In this document: positions 42,883-53,458 of the stretch, one piece after another
Layout of the letters: each line of letters opens with the position of its first letter
How positions within the stretch are numbered: position 1 is the first letter of the stretch
Program-made: the position numbers and the translations under genes
Assembly: GCA_902524545.1 (NCBI GenBank)
Contig: CABZDW010000005.1
Span: 1 to 64,000 of the forward strand
Direction of reading: 5' to 3'
Origin: an uncultured Pelagibacteraceae bacterium
GTDB taxonomy: Bacteria > Pseudomonadota > Alphaproteobacteria > Pelagibacterales > Pelagibacteraceae
DNA length: 64,000 nucleotides
The notes under the pieces: generated by a model
The model's database searches: none
The model's input: the letters and a program-made list of their open reading frames with translations, nothing else
What the model was told of the DNA's origin: nothing

Positions 42883-43537
42883 AAAAATTACGATTTACTT
42901 ATTACTTTTTTGTTTTCTTGTATCAATAAATAATATCTCATTAATGAACATCAGTTTTCCAAAAATTAATCAGATAGAGATTAGCGGTTTAAATCTTGAT
43001 GAAAGAAAGAAAATTGAAAGAATTATTTATGACTCTGATTTTAAAAGTATATTTCATTTAGATAAGCAATATTTAAAAAGAAAAATTAGTTCCATTAATA
43101 TTATTGAACAATTTGAAATATTTAAAAATTATCCATCAACTTTAAAAATATTTATAAAGGAAACAAAAATACTCGCACAAATAAAAAGAAATGGTTTTGA
43201 TTATTTAATTGGATCAAATGGAAAACTTATTCGAAATAATAATTTATCAGCTGACTTACCATTTATATTTGGCGATTTAAATCTTAATGAATTTTTAAAT
43301 TTTAAAAATGAAATTGATAAATCAAAGTTTGATTTTAAAAATATAACAAAATTATATTATTTCAAATCAAAGAGATGGGATATTGAAACATCTAAAGGTT
43401 ATTTGATAAAATTATCGAAAGATAACGTCGAAAAGAATCTAAATTTGTTTGTTCGTTTGTCTGATGAGAATAAATTTGAGAATAAATTAATAATTGATTT
43501 TCGTCAAAAAGATCAAATAATATTGAATGCAAAATAA
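42863..43537 (+). CDS. ftsQ: FtsQ-like divisome protein (TM plus POTRA)
   Basis: N-terminal TM, INQIEISGLNLDERKKIERII...NIIEQFEIFKNYPSTLKIFIKETKILAQIKRNG; position ddl-ftsQ-ftsA. Confidence 0.8.
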   Translation: MHLLISKKITIYLLLFCFLVSINNISLMNISFPKINQIEISGLNLDERKKIERIIYDSDFKSIFHLDKQYLKRKISSINIIEQFEIFKNYPSTLKIFIKETKILAQIKRNGFDYLIGSNGKLIRNNNLSADLPFIFGDLNLNEFLNFKNEIDKSKFDFKNITKLYYFKSKRWDIETSKGYLIKLSKDNVEKNLNLFVRLSDENKFENKLIIDFRQKDQIILNAK

Positions 43538-44228
43538 ATTAGAAAATAAAATATTTCTTCTTTTAGGTATTAATAAATTTACAATAGTAGCATTAAGTTC
43601 CACTAACGAGTTAGTTTATAAAGAAGAAATCTTAACAAATGATAAAAGTAATCAAATTGATCTAAATTTTTTAGATAATTTTTTGAATGAAAATATTTTT
43701 AAGATAGAAAAAAAACTTGATGAATTTATCAAAAGTATTTTTTTAATTATTGATAATCAGAATATTTTTTCAATTCATTTATCAATTAAAAATAAATTTG
43801 ATAATATAAATATAAATTCTGATACGATGCATAAATTACTGTTGGAAGCAAAAAGTTGTTGTAACAAAACACTAGAAGATCTTGATATTCTTCACATGAA
43901 GATTGATCAGTTTTATATTGATGGAGCTTATTTTAAAACTTTACCAGAAAAAAAAAATTGTAATAATCTTTCTATCGATGTTTGTTATATATGTTTACCT
44001 AAAAGTATCTCAAAAACTATTGAAGATGTTCTTAGAAAATACCAAATATCATTAGATAGAACATTGAGTTTTGATTATCTAAATAGTTTTTTAGATAATA
44101 AAAATGAAAATTTATATGCAACTGCACAACAAATCTTAAGTGGTTTTAATGAGAATGAGGTGTTTATCGCTGATAAAAGCTCTAAAAAATTGGGTTTTTT
44201 TGAGAAATTCTTTAATTTTTTCAATTAG
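43527..44228 (+). CDS. Short FtsA-like protein (1A start plus SHS2/1C region, no 2A/2B ATPase half, amphipathic C-terminal tail)
   Basis: 233 aa at the ftsA position; DLDILHMKIDQFYIDGAYF matches the FtsA ILH..P..Y.IDG pattern; C-terminus KKLGFFEKFFNFFN. Confidence 0.6.
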   Translation: MQNKLENKIFLLLGINKFTIVALSSTNELVYKEEILTNDKSNQIDLNFLDNFLNENIFKIEKKLDEFIKSIFLIIDNQNIFSIHLSIKNKFDNININSDTMHKLLLEAKSCCNKTLEDLDILHMKIDQFYIDGAYFKTLPEKKNCNNLSIDVCYICLPKSISKTIEDVLRKYQISLDRTLSFDYLNSFLDNKNENLYATAQQILSGFNENEVFIADKSSKKLGFFEKFFNFFN

Positions 44229-44285
44229 TTCGTATTTTCTTGTAACATTTGTTGTTTTTAAATTTCAAAATAGGAAGATTAAAAG

Positions 44286-45212
44286 TTGTTCGTGTCTTTA
44301 TTAAATCAAAAAACTATTAAAAAACCTGTAACTTTCAGTGGTATAGGCCTTCATTCAGGAAAACCCTCTAAGATTTGTGTTAAACCTGCTAATCCAGACA
44401 CTGGGATTGTATTTAAAAGAATAGATCAAAAAGACAACAACCTAATCTATCCAAATTTTATGAATGTGAGTAATACAGCTTTAAATACTACTATAAGTAA
44501 TAGCAATGGAGTGAAAGTTTCAACAATTGAACATTTAATGGGAGCTCTATTTGGAATCGGAATTGATAATGCATTGATTGAAATTGATAATGAGGAAGTA
44601 CCAATTTTAGATGGGTCAGCGAAAGTTTTTATTGATGAAATATTAACAGCCGGTCTAGAACTAAGTGATAAACCTATAAAGATTATTAAGATTAACAAAA
44701 AAGTTGAGTTTAAAAAAGGTGATAAGTTTATTTCAATTGAGCCTTCTAAATTAAGCCTAGATATAGATTTTGAGTTAAAATATAAAAATAAAATCATTGG
44801 AAATCAAAGAAATAAAAAAAATGTTTATGAAGATGATCTTACAGAAATTTTTGATTCTAGAACTTTCTGTCTTTATGAAGATATAGAAATGATAAAGAAA
44901 AATGGCCTTGCAAAAGGTGGAAGCCTAGATAATGCTGTTGTGGTAAAAGGTGAAGAAGTTTTAAATGCAGAAGGTTTAAGGAACTCAAAAGAGTTTGTTA
45001 ATCATAAAATACTTGATTGTATAGGTGATCTTTATACATGCGGATACAGAATGATAGCTAGTGTTAATTGCTCTCAAGGAGGACATTATATAACTAATAG
45101 CTTGTTGAGAGAAGTATTTAATAATAAAGATAATTTTTCTATTATAGAAATTCAGGAAAGAACATTACCCCACACATTAATTAATAGAAATTTGCTAAGA
45201 TCAATAGCATAG
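44286..45212 (+). CDS. lpxC: UDP-3-O-acyl-N-acetylglucosamine deacetylase
   Basis: QKTIKKPVTFSGIGLHSGKPS; STIEHLMGALFGIGIDNALIEID; FVNHKILDCIGDLY. Confidence 0.97.
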   Translation: MFVSLLNQKTIKKPVTFSGIGLHSGKPSKICVKPANPDTGIVFKRIDQKDNNLIYPNFMNVSNTALNTTISNSNGVKVSTIEHLMGALFGIGIDNALIEIDNEEVPILDGSAKVFIDEILTAGLELSDKPIKIIKINKKVEFKKGDKFISIEPSKLSLDIDFELKYKNKIIGNQRNKKNVYEDDLTEIFDSRTFCLYEDIEMIKKNGLAKGGSLDNAVVVKGEEVLNAEGLRNSKEFVNHKILDCIGDLYTCGYRMIASVNCSQGGHYITNSLLREVFNNKDNFSIIEIQERTLPHTLINRNLLRSIA

Positions 45213-45260
45213 ATTAAATTCATCCTTATAATTTTAACTAAAATCTATATAGTTTGAGAA

Positions 45261-46094
45261 ATGTATAAATTAAAAATATATTTAATTATCTTTTCTCTAA
45301 CATTTTTCTCTTCATGCAGTAAAGAAACTGAAAATATAAAATTGATAAAAGAGACGAACCAAAAAATAGAAATGATTTCAGCTTATGAAATGGGCATGGA
45401 CTCATTCGAAATCGGTGACTACTTTAATGCAAGTAAAAAATTTTTAGAGGCAGAAATTTTACTGCCTCAATCGGAATGGGCACCCAAATCAGTTTTAATG
45501 GCCTCTTATTCATATTATATGCAGGGCTATTATTCTTTGGCTATTGAAAATATTAAGAGGTATTTTCAAACTTATCCTAAAGACAAAAATAAAGCTTACG
45601 CACATTATCTCTTAGCAATAGTTTATTATGAAACAATTGAAGGTGAAAAAAAAGATTTAGCCCCGTTGCTCCTATCTAAAAAGGAATTTAATTTTGTAAT
45701 TAAAAATTTTCCAAACACTGATTATGCTTATGATGCAAAATTTAAAATTGATTTAATTAATGATATACTAGCAGCAAAAGAGGTTTATATTGGGAGACAT
45801 TATATTAAGAAAAAAAAATGGATACCCGCTCTTAATAGATTTAAAAATGTATTAAAAGATTACGAGACTACAATTCATGTAGAGGAAGCAATACATAGGT
45901 TAGTAGAAATTTATTACAAATTAGGCATGAAAGAAGAGTCACTTAAATATGCTTCATTATTAGGTTATAATTATAATTCGGGAGAATGGTACAAAGAAAC
46001 TTATAAAATATTTAATAGAAAGTATGAAATTACAGTCCCTGAAAATAAAAAAGAAAAAAGTAAAATTTTAGGTACAATCAAGAGTCTTTTTTAG
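45261..46094 (+). CDS. bamD: Outer membrane assembly lipoprotein BamD
   Basis: Lipobox FFSSCS; TPR-like YFNASKKFLEAEILLPQSEWAPKSVLMASYSYYMQGYYSLAIENIKRYFQTYPKDKNKAYAHYLLAIVYY. Confidence 0.92.
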   Translation: MYKLKIYLIIFSLTFFSSCSKETENIKLIKETNQKIEMISAYEMGMDSFEIGDYFNASKKFLEAEILLPQSEWAPKSVLMASYSYYMQGYYSLAIENIKRYFQTYPKDKNKAYAHYLLAIVYYETIEGEKKDLAPLLLSKKEFNFVIKNFPNTDYAYDAKFKIDLINDILAAKEVYIGRHYIKKKKWIPALNRFKNVLKDYETTIHVEEAIHRLVEIYYKLGMKEESLKYASLLGYNYNSGEWYKETYKIFNRKYEITVPENKKEKSKILGTIKSLF

Positions 46095-46097
46095 AAA

Positions 46098-48119
46098 ATG
46101 TCTGATGATAAAATTAATCAAGAATATTTAAAAAAGATAAAATTATTTCAAAAGTATAATAAAAATTATTATGATTTAAATAATCCTTTGGTTAGTGATC
46201 AAGTATTTGATAATTTAAAGTCAGAAATAATTAAATTAGAAAAAAAATATAAATATCTAAATAATGTTAATTCCCCATCTAATTCAGTAGGTTTTAAACC
46301 ATCTAAAGTTTTTAAAAAAGTCAAACATTCAGTTCCAATGCTTTCTTTGGGCAACGCTTTTGATGAAAACGATTTAATAAATTTCGAAAAAAAAATTTTA
46401 AATTTTTTAAATAAAGATAAGAATTTTAATATAATATATAGTGCAGAACCCAAAATTGATGGTATATCGGCATCTTTAATTTACAAAAACGGAAAATTTA
46501 TTACTGGTTTATCCAGAGGTGATGGAAAAGAGGGAGAGGATATAACTGAAAATTTAAAAACCATTAAAGATATTCCACATCTTATAAAGTCAAAAACTTT
46601 TCCAAAAGAAATCGATATAAGAGGTGAAGTATTTATCCAAAATAGTGATTTTGAAAAATTAAAAGATAAGTTTGCAAACCCAAGAAATGCAGCCTCTGGA
46701 TCTTTAAGACAAAAAGATCCTAACGAAACAAAAAAAATTCCTTTAAAATTTATAGCTTATACGTTTGGTTCAGATAAAGGTTTGAAAGCTACATCACAAA
46801 ACGAATATTTAAAAAATTTAAAAGAATGGGGCTTTAAAACTAATCCTTTAAATAAAATTCTAGAAAAAACAGAAAATTTAATGACCAATTATTATGAGAT
46901 TGAAAATAAAAGAAGTGACATTGATTTTGATATTGATGGGATCGTCTATAAAGTTAATAATTTTCAATTACAAAAAAGATTAGGGAATGTTGCTAATGCT
47001 CCAAGATGGGCTATTGCTCATAAATTTTCAGCTAATAGTGGAATTTCAAAGATTAAAAATATTGAAATTCAAATTGGTAGAACTGGTGCTTTAACACCGG
47101 TGGCAAAGATTGATCCTGTAAATATTGGAGGTGTAGTTGTTTCTAATGCAACTTTACATAATGAAGAAGAAATAAATAGAAAAGACATAAGGGTGAACGA
47201 TACAGTTTTAATTGAAAGAGCTGGTGATGTAATACCACATGTAATTTCCGTAGATTTAAAAATGAGGAATAAAGATTCAAAAAAATTTATTTTTCCTCTT
47301 AAATGTCCATCTTGTGGATCAAAAACAATTAAAGATTTTAACTTTACAACTAAAAAAGAAGATGCGGTAAGAAGATGTTCCAGTGAAGGTTATGAGTGTG
47401 AAAAAATGTCTGTAGAAAAAATTAAACATTTTGTTTCAAAAGAAGCTTTTAACATCGAGGGTTTTGGTAAAAAGATAGTTGAGAATTTTTGGAATTTGAA
47501 TTTAATCAAACTCCCACCAGATATATTCAAACTTGATTTCAAGAAAATTGAAAGTTTGGATGGATGGGGCAAACAATCAGTTGCTAATTTAAAATATTCA
47601 ATAAATTTAAGAAAAAAAATTTCTTTTGAAAAATTTATCTATGCCTTGGGTATTAGGCACATTGGTTTAGAAAACGCTAAAACTATATCTAAGAATTTAA
47701 AATCACTTAAAAATTTTTTAGCATTCTCAAAAAAAAGTAATTTCAATGATTTAATGAATATTGATGGAATAGGTGAAACTCAGATTAATTCAATTAAAAA
47801 TTTTTTTAAAAACCATACAAATTTAGAGGTTTTGAAAAATTTGGATGAATTGGTTGAAGTAAAAGACACAGAAAGAAATAAAACAGGTGGTTTATTAAAC
47901 AATAAAACATTTATGTTTACAGGTAGACTTTCAAACATGAGCCGTTCTGAGGCGAAATCTTTAATAGAGCAAAATTCAGGATCAATAGTTAGCAATGTTA
48001 CGAATAAACTTGATTATCTTATCATTGGTGAAAAACCAACTAATAGGAAAGTCGATGCAGCAAAAAATTTGGGTGTAAAAATTTTAGACCAGTCTTCTTG
48101 GTTAAAGATGCTTAAATAA
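46098..48119 (+). CDS. ligA: NAD-dependent DNA ligase
   Basis: SAEPKIDGISASLIYKNG (KxDG), RGEVFI, CPSCGS...C zinc finger, HhH, BRCT. Confidence 0.98.
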   Translation: MSDDKINQEYLKKIKLFQKYNKNYYDLNNPLVSDQVFDNLKSEIIKLEKKYKYLNNVNSPSNSVGFKPSKVFKKVKHSVPMLSLGNAFDENDLINFEKKILNFLNKDKNFNIIYSAEPKIDGISASLIYKNGKFITGLSRGDGKEGEDITENLKTIKDIPHLIKSKTFPKEIDIRGEVFIQNSDFEKLKDKFANPRNAASGSLRQKDPNETKKIPLKFIAYTFGSDKGLKATSQNEYLKNLKEWGFKTNPLNKILEKTENLMTNYYEIENKRSDIDFDIDGIVYKVNNFQLQKRLGNVANAPRWAIAHKFSANSGISKIKNIEIQIGRTGALTPVAKIDPVNIGGVVVSNATLHNEEEINRKDIRVNDTVLIERAGDVIPHVISVDLKMRNKDSKKFIFPLKCPSCGSKTIKDFNFTTKKEDAVRRCSSEGYECEKMSVEKIKHFVSKEAFNIEGFGKKIVENFWNLNLIKLPPDIFKLDFKKIESLDGWGKQSVANLKYSINLRKKISFEKFIYALGIRHIGLENAKTISKNLKSLKNFLAFSKKSNFNDLMNIDGIGETQINSIKNFFKNHTNLEVLKNLDELVEVKDTERNKTGGLLNNKTFMFTGRLSNMSRSEAKSLIEQNSGSIVSNVTNKLDYLIIGEKPTNRKVDAAKNLGVKILDQSSWLKMLK

Positions 48120-49809
48120 AACTTGCTAACCATTTTTTTTCATTTCTATTTAAAAATGGAGATATTTTCGAGTAAACTTTAAAATGATAATTAAAAAGAT
48201 AGTTTTTTTCTTGCTTTGTTAAGAGATTAAAATTGATTAACTCTTTTTCTATTGGAGCTAAAGTTAAATTTTCAAAACCTAATTTTCTTCCAATTTTTTT
48301 TACATACACTAAGTTTTCAATGCGAATTCCAAATTTATCTTTTTTATAATAACCTGGTTCATTACTAAGTATCATGCCTTTCTGAATTTTTACTGAATTA
48401 GATTTTGAGATAGCTTGTGGTCCCTCATGAACATTAAGAAAAAAACCAACTCCATGTCCTGTGCCATGATTATAATCTAGGCGGTCTTTTTTAAGAAATT
48501 TTCTTGCATCTTTGTCTATGAGTTTTCCAGTTTTTTTTTTATTAAGGTCAGTTCGAGCAACAGCAATATGTCCTTTTAAAACATTTGTAAAAATATTTTT
48601 TATATTTTTATTTTGATTTCCAAAGCAAATAGTTCTTGTTACATCGGTTGTGCCAAATTTATATTGACCACCAGAGTCACATAGGAATATTTCATTTCTT
48701 TTTAAGAGTTTTGTTTTATTTTTTGTAGCTCTATAGTGAACTATTGCTCCATTTTTTCCACTACCTGCAATAGTATTAAAACTTGGAAATAAATATTTTG
48801 AATTCATTTTTCTAATTTTCTCTAACTTATTTTGAGCATCAACTTCAGTAATATTCAATTTTTTTAAATTTTTTATCCAGTAAATAAATTTAGTTAATGC
48901 AACTCCATCTATAACATGAGCGTTAATCATATTTTTGATTTCAATATTATTTTTTATAGACTTAAGAATATAAATTGGATCTTCTTTTTTTGTTATTTTC
49001 AATTTTTTTTCAATTACTTTTTCTAAATATAAGGAACATGTTTTTTCATCTATTAAAATGTTTCCTTTTTTTAATTTTTCAAAAAAATCTAAAATATATT
49101 TTGGATCAATTATCTGATTTTGTTTAAGTTTTTTCTCACGCAAAAGTTTTGTTGTCTTATTTTTTTCAACAATCAAGAAAACATGTTTTTCTTTTGTAAG
49201 CAAAAGATAACTATTTGGTATTGGGCTTGTTGGGCTATCATATCCTCTAATATTCAATAGCCATGCAACATTTTCTGGTGCTGTAATAAATAAATAATCA
49301 TACTTATTTCTTTTTAGAAAAGATGAAACCCTAGAAACTTTTTTATGATAGCTTTCACCAGCTATGCTTTTATCAATTGAGTAAAAAGAGGATTTTTTTT
49401 TATTCTGTATTTTTGAAATTTTATCAACAAGATTTTCTTTTATGATAGTAATTTTATTATTTTTTAAAAAAAAATCCTTAATTTGTTTTGAAGTAAATAA
49501 TGTAGGATCAATTCCTAAATTTAAATTTTTAAAAACACTCGTATTAATAATTTTTAAATAATCTAAAATTTTAAAATCCTTACCACTTTCGATTTTACTT
49601 TGGATCGTGTATCTCCCATCGACAAAAAGATAGTTTCTATTTTGTAAAATTACTGCATAACCTGCAGATCCAGTGAAATTTGAGATAAATTTAAGCCTGT
49701 CTTTATTAGAATATTCGGAAAAAAATTCATCATTTTTTGGCACGACATATCCATCAATTCCATATTTTATAAATTTACCTCTGAGTTTATTTATTCTCTC
49801 TTTTATCAT
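48112..49809 (-). CDS. pepP: M24-family Xaa-Pro aminopeptidase
   Basis: CDSGGQYKFGTTDVTRTICFG; DYNHGTGHGVGFFLNVHEGPQAI; ILSNEPGYYKKDKFGIRIENL. Confidence 0.93.
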   Translation of the reverse strand: MIKERINKLRGKFIKYGIDGYVVPKNDEFFSEYSNKDRLKFISNFTGSAGYAVILQNRNYLFVDGRYTIQSKIESGKDFKILDYLKIINTSVFKNLNLGIDPTLFTSKQIKDFFLKNNKITIIKENLVDKISKIQNKKKSSFYSIDKSIAGESYHKKVSRVSSFLKRNKYDYLFITAPENVAWLLNIRGYDSPTSPIPNSYLLLTKEKHVFLIVEKNKTTKLLREKKLKQNQIIDPKYILDFFEKLKKGNILIDEKTCSLYLEKVIEKKLKITKKEDPIYILKSIKNNIEIKNMINAHVIDGVALTKFIYWIKNLKKLNITEVDAQNKLEKIRKMNSKYLFPSFNTIAGSGKNGAIVHYRATKNKTKLLKRNEIFLCDSGGQYKFGTTDVTRTICFGNQNKNIKNIFTNVLKGHIAVARTDLNKKKTGKLIDKDARKFLKKDRLDYNHGTGHGVGFFLNVHEGPQAISKSNSVKIQKGMILSNEPGYYKKDKFGIRIENLVYVKKIGRKLGFENLTLAPIEKELINFNLLTKQEKNYLFNYHFKVYSKISPFLNRNEKKWLASFI

Positions 49810-51842
49810 TTAATTCTCTTTTGATATCGAATCCAACCAGGACTTCTTTTAGAATCATCGTCTAATTCAAAATCCTGATTAAATTCAAATTCTTCAAATG
49901 TATCTTTGCTTTCGTCAAAATATGAATTTTTCTCTAAATTATTTTCTGGAAGTTCATCGATAAATCTTGATGCCATACTATCTATCCAATCACCTTGATA
50001 GAACCTATTCATTGAAAATGATATAATTGCATTTCTTTTAGCCCTAGTAATTCCTACATAAGCTAATCTTCTCTCCTCCTCTAGACCATTGTGTCCTTTT
50101 TCCTCTATTGATTTTTGATGAGGAAATAACCCTTCTTCCCAACCAGGTAAAAAAACCACATCAAATTCCAATCCCTTAGCAGCATGCATAGTCATCATAT
50201 TGATTTTTTCACCCTCCCAATCTTGATCAATAGACGTTGCAAGAGATACATGATCTAAAAAACTCTCTAAGTTATCAAACTCTTTCATGGCACTCAATAA
50301 TTCTTTGATATTTTCTAAACGATTTTCATTTTCAAGATCTTTTTTATTTTTTAACATTGCAGAATATCCAGACTCATCCAAAAGAATTTGTAATAATTTC
50401 ACATGATTAAATTTTTTTATTTTTAAATCATTTCTCCATTTAGAAATTAAATCTAAAAATAAATTTAAACCTATTTTTGCCTTTGGTTTTATTAAATTTT
50501 GCTCTATCATTTTTCTTGATGAACTCTCTAAGCTAATTTTATTTTTTTTTGAGAATTCGTGTATTGTTTTTATTGTACTTTCTCCGATAGACCTTCTAGG
50601 ATTGTTTACTATTCTTTCAAAGGCCAGATCATCTTTTTCTTGATTAACTAATCTTAAATAGGCTACACAATCTTTTATTTCAGTTCTCTCATAAAATTTA
50701 ATTCCTCCTAAAATTCGATAAGGCATACCAATTTTCAAAAATCTTTCTTCAAATTCTCTTGTTTGAAAGATAGCTCTTACCAAAATTGCAATATTATTAA
50801 GTGAATATTTTTTTTTAATATTCTCTACTTCATCTGAAATCCCTATAGCTTCATCTTTTCCATTCTTAAAACAATTTAATTTTATGAGATCACCTTCATC
50901 CATTGTAGATTTTAAAGTTTTACCAACTCTATTTTCATTGTTAGAAATCAATGATGAGGCAACAGATAAAATATTTTTTGAAGATCTATAATTTTCTTCA
51001 AGCCTTATTATCTTTGTATTTTCATAAATTTTATCAAAATCCAGAAAATTTTTAATTTCAGCTCCTCTCCAACTATAAATTGATTGATCATCATCCCCTA
51101 CACAACATATATTCTTATTTTTTTCTGCTAATAAATTAAGCCATTGACTTTGTATAAAATTTGTATCTTGATACTCATCGACTAGAATGTATTTGAAATT
51201 TTTTGAATAAATGTCTCTTATATCTTTGTTTTTTTCCAAAATTTTCACAGAGTGCAAGATCAGATCTCCAAAATCACAAGCATTTAACTCAATCAATTTT
51301 TGTTGATAAATTTTGTAAACAGGTAAGATTGTTTTTTCATAAATATCTTTAGAATTTATTTTTACCTCGCTTGGATATAAGCCTTTATTTTTCCATTTAT
51401 CTATAATTGCAATTATATATCTCGGCGCAAGCTGTTTGACGTCAATATTTTCTGCTTTACAAATATTCTTAATCAATCTGATTTGATCATCAGTATCAAT
51501 AATTGTAAAATTAGAATTTAAGTTTACCGCTGGTGCATGCTTTCTGAGTAATTTTGCGCATATTGAGTGGAATGTTCCAAGCCAAGACAAACCAACAGCA
51601 GAAGACCCTAAAATTTTACTTACTCTGTTTTGCATTTCTTTAGCTGCTTTATTTGTGAATGTCACAGCAAGAATTTGATTAGGAAAAGCATTTTTATTTT
51701 TTATTATGTGTGCAATTCTACTTGTTAAAACCTTAGTTTTTCCAGATCCAGCTCCAGCTACTATTAATAACGGTCCATCTAAAGCTAAGACAGCTTGTTT
51801 TTGGGCTTCATTAAGATTTTTTAAATAATCAGAGTTTACCAT
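49806..51842 (-). CDS. uvrD: UvrD/PcrA-type DNA helicase
   Basis: VAGAGSGKTKVLTSRIAHII; DEYQDTNFIQ; CVGDDDQSIYSWRGAEIKNFLDF; MTMHAAKGLEFDVVFLPGWEEGLFPHQ. Confidence 0.96.
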   Translation of the reverse strand: MVNSDYLKNLNEAQKQAVLALDGPLLIVAGAGSGKTKVLTSRIAHIIKNKNAFPNQILAVTFTNKAAKEMQNRVSKILGSSAVGLSWLGTFHSICAKLLRKHAPAVNLNSNFTIIDTDDQIRLIKNICKAENIDVKQLAPRYIIAIIDKWKNKGLYPSEVKINSKDIYEKTILPVYKIYQQKLIELNACDFGDLILHSVKILEKNKDIRDIYSKNFKYILVDEYQDTNFIQSQWLNLLAEKNKNICCVGDDDQSIYSWRGAEIKNFLDFDKIYENTKIIRLEENYRSSKNILSVASSLISNNENRVGKTLKSTMDEGDLIKLNCFKNGKDEAIGISDEVENIKKKYSLNNIAILVRAIFQTREFEERFLKIGMPYRILGGIKFYERTEIKDCVAYLRLVNQEKDDLAFERIVNNPRRSIGESTIKTIHEFSKKNKISLESSSRKMIEQNLIKPKAKIGLNLFLDLISKWRNDLKIKKFNHVKLLQILLDESGYSAMLKNKKDLENENRLENIKELLSAMKEFDNLESFLDHVSLATSIDQDWEGEKINMMTMHAAKGLEFDVVFLPGWEEGLFPHQKSIEEKGHNGLEEERRLAYVGITRAKRNAIISFSMNRFYQGDWIDSMASRFIDELPENNLEKNSYFDESKDTFEEFEFNQDFELDDDSKRSPGWIRYQKRIK

Positions 51843-51874
51843 TTGAATAATTTAATTATAAGTCTCAACAATTT

Positions 51875-53458
51875 ATGTTTAATTTAAGTTTTTATAAAAA
51901 AAGTTTAAGAAAAATACTATTACAAATAAATCGAATTATAGGAAGTTTTTTTGCTGAATTAAACAGGTCAAAGTCTCAATCAAATAGGCAAACGCACATA
52001 AAGAAAAAAATAATTCAGCTAGATAGTAGGATTGAAAGTTTTTTCGATAAATTCAAAAATTTAAGAAAATTCAATCAGAGCAAGAATAAACTTTATTATT
52101 TAAATAACAAGATTGCCATCTCTATTACTTGTTTAATTTTACTTTTTTTCAGTTATTTCTTAATTCCTGCATTCTACAAAGAGGATAAAATTAAGATTTC
52201 TTTGACAAATCAAATTTTAGACAGATATGACATAAAAATTGAATTTAATGAAAAAGTCAAATATGGATTATTTCCCAAGCCATTCTTTTACACTAAAAAC
52301 TTAAATATTAAATATAATGAACAAGTTGTTGCTAGTTCAAAATACGTTAAATTTTATATTTCTTTCAATAATTTCTTTTTATCGGAAAATATCTCATTAA
52401 AGAATTTATTATTTCAAGATACAGAATTTAATATTAATTCGAATAATATTAATTTTTTTCTCAAAGCATTAAATAGTTCTGATAAAGAAAATCAGTTTAT
52501 CTTCAAAAGATCGAAATTTTTTTATAAAGATCAAAATGATGATCTGTTGTTTTTATCGAAAATAAAAAATTTCAATTTTTTTTATGATGATGTAAATAAT
52601 TTTCAAAAAGTAAAATCAAATTTTGAGGTATTTAATATTCCATTCAAACTAGATATTTCAAAAAATTTTATAAATGAAAGCAAAATTATTAGATTAACCT
52701 CAAAAAAAATTAGATTAGATGTCGAAACTTCTATTGAATATGACGATGCAAAAATAAATGGTTTTTTTGATATTGCATCAATTAATAAAAGAAAGTTTTT
52801 TACTTATGTAATTAAGGACAATACTTTAAACTTTTTATCATCAAAAAAAGATTTTAAAGGAGAAGTAAGTTTTAAACCATTTTATTTTTCAACAGATCTA
52901 AATTTTAATTATTTAAGTCAAAAAAAAATATTTCAAAGTGAGTCTTTACTTATAGATTTAATTGACTCAGAATTGTTGAATAACCCAAATTTGAATGCGT
53001 CAATAAATATCAAGATTGATAAAATTGACAAGTTTGAATATCTACAAGATTTTATTTCTAAAATTCAATTGGGTGATGGAAGAATCTTGATAAAAAATTT
53101 TAATACTCAATGGAATGAATCTGTGTCAATAAAATCGAATGAGATTGAATTTTTAAATGATATGGACGGGAAAAAATTAGTTGGAGAAATTATTTTTAAT
53201 TTTGAGGACATAGAAAAATTTTTCAGATACTTTCAAATAAAAAGGAATTACCGCGATGTTTTTCAAGAAATTAGATTAGATTTCGCTTATGACCTTACCC
53301 TTGATAAATTAATTATGAATAATATAAAAATAGATAATAAATCTTTTAAAAAAACAGATAATTTTTTGAATCAATACAACAAAAGCAAAAGTAATTCTTT
53401 TAATAAAGTTACTATCAGGAATTTTATAAAAGAATTTTTTCAGATTTATTCAGGATAA
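51875..53458 (+). CDS. AsmA-like / hypothetical membrane-anchored protein
   Basis: Long basic N-terminus, one TM (AISITCLILLFFSYFLIPAFY), AsmA-like beta-rich C-terminal part. Confidence 0.5.
   Translation: MFNLSFYKKSLRKILLQINRIIGSFFAELNRSKSQSNRQTHIKKKIIQLDSRIESFFDKFKNLRKFNQSKNKLYYLNNKIAISITCLILLFFSYFLIPAFYKEDKIKISLTNQILDRYDIKIEFNEKVKYGLFPKPFFYTKNLNIKYNEQVVASSKYVKFYISFNNFFLSENISLKNLLFQDTEFNINSNNINFFLKALNSSDKENQFIFKRSKFFYKDQNDDLLFLSKIKNFNFFYDDVNNFQKVKSNFEVFNIPFKLDISKNFINESKIIRLTSKKIRLDVETSIEYDDAKINGFFDIASINKRKFFTYVIKDNTLNFLSSKKDFKGEVSFKPFYFSTDLNFNYLSQKKIFQSESLLIDLIDSELLNNPNLNASINIKIDKIDKFEYLQDFISKIQLGDGRILIKNFNTQWNESVSIKSNEIEFLNDMDGKKLVGEIIFNFEDIEKFFRYFQIKRNYRDVFQEIRLDFAYDLTLDKLIMNNIKIDNKSFKKTDNFLNQYNKSKSNSFNKVTIRNFIKEFFQIYSG

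Noticed and set aside
43527-44285. Possibility that the short FtsA-like ORF is a frameshift of a full ftsA
   Set aside because: Only 57 bp to lpxC, not enough sequence to encode the missing half in any frame
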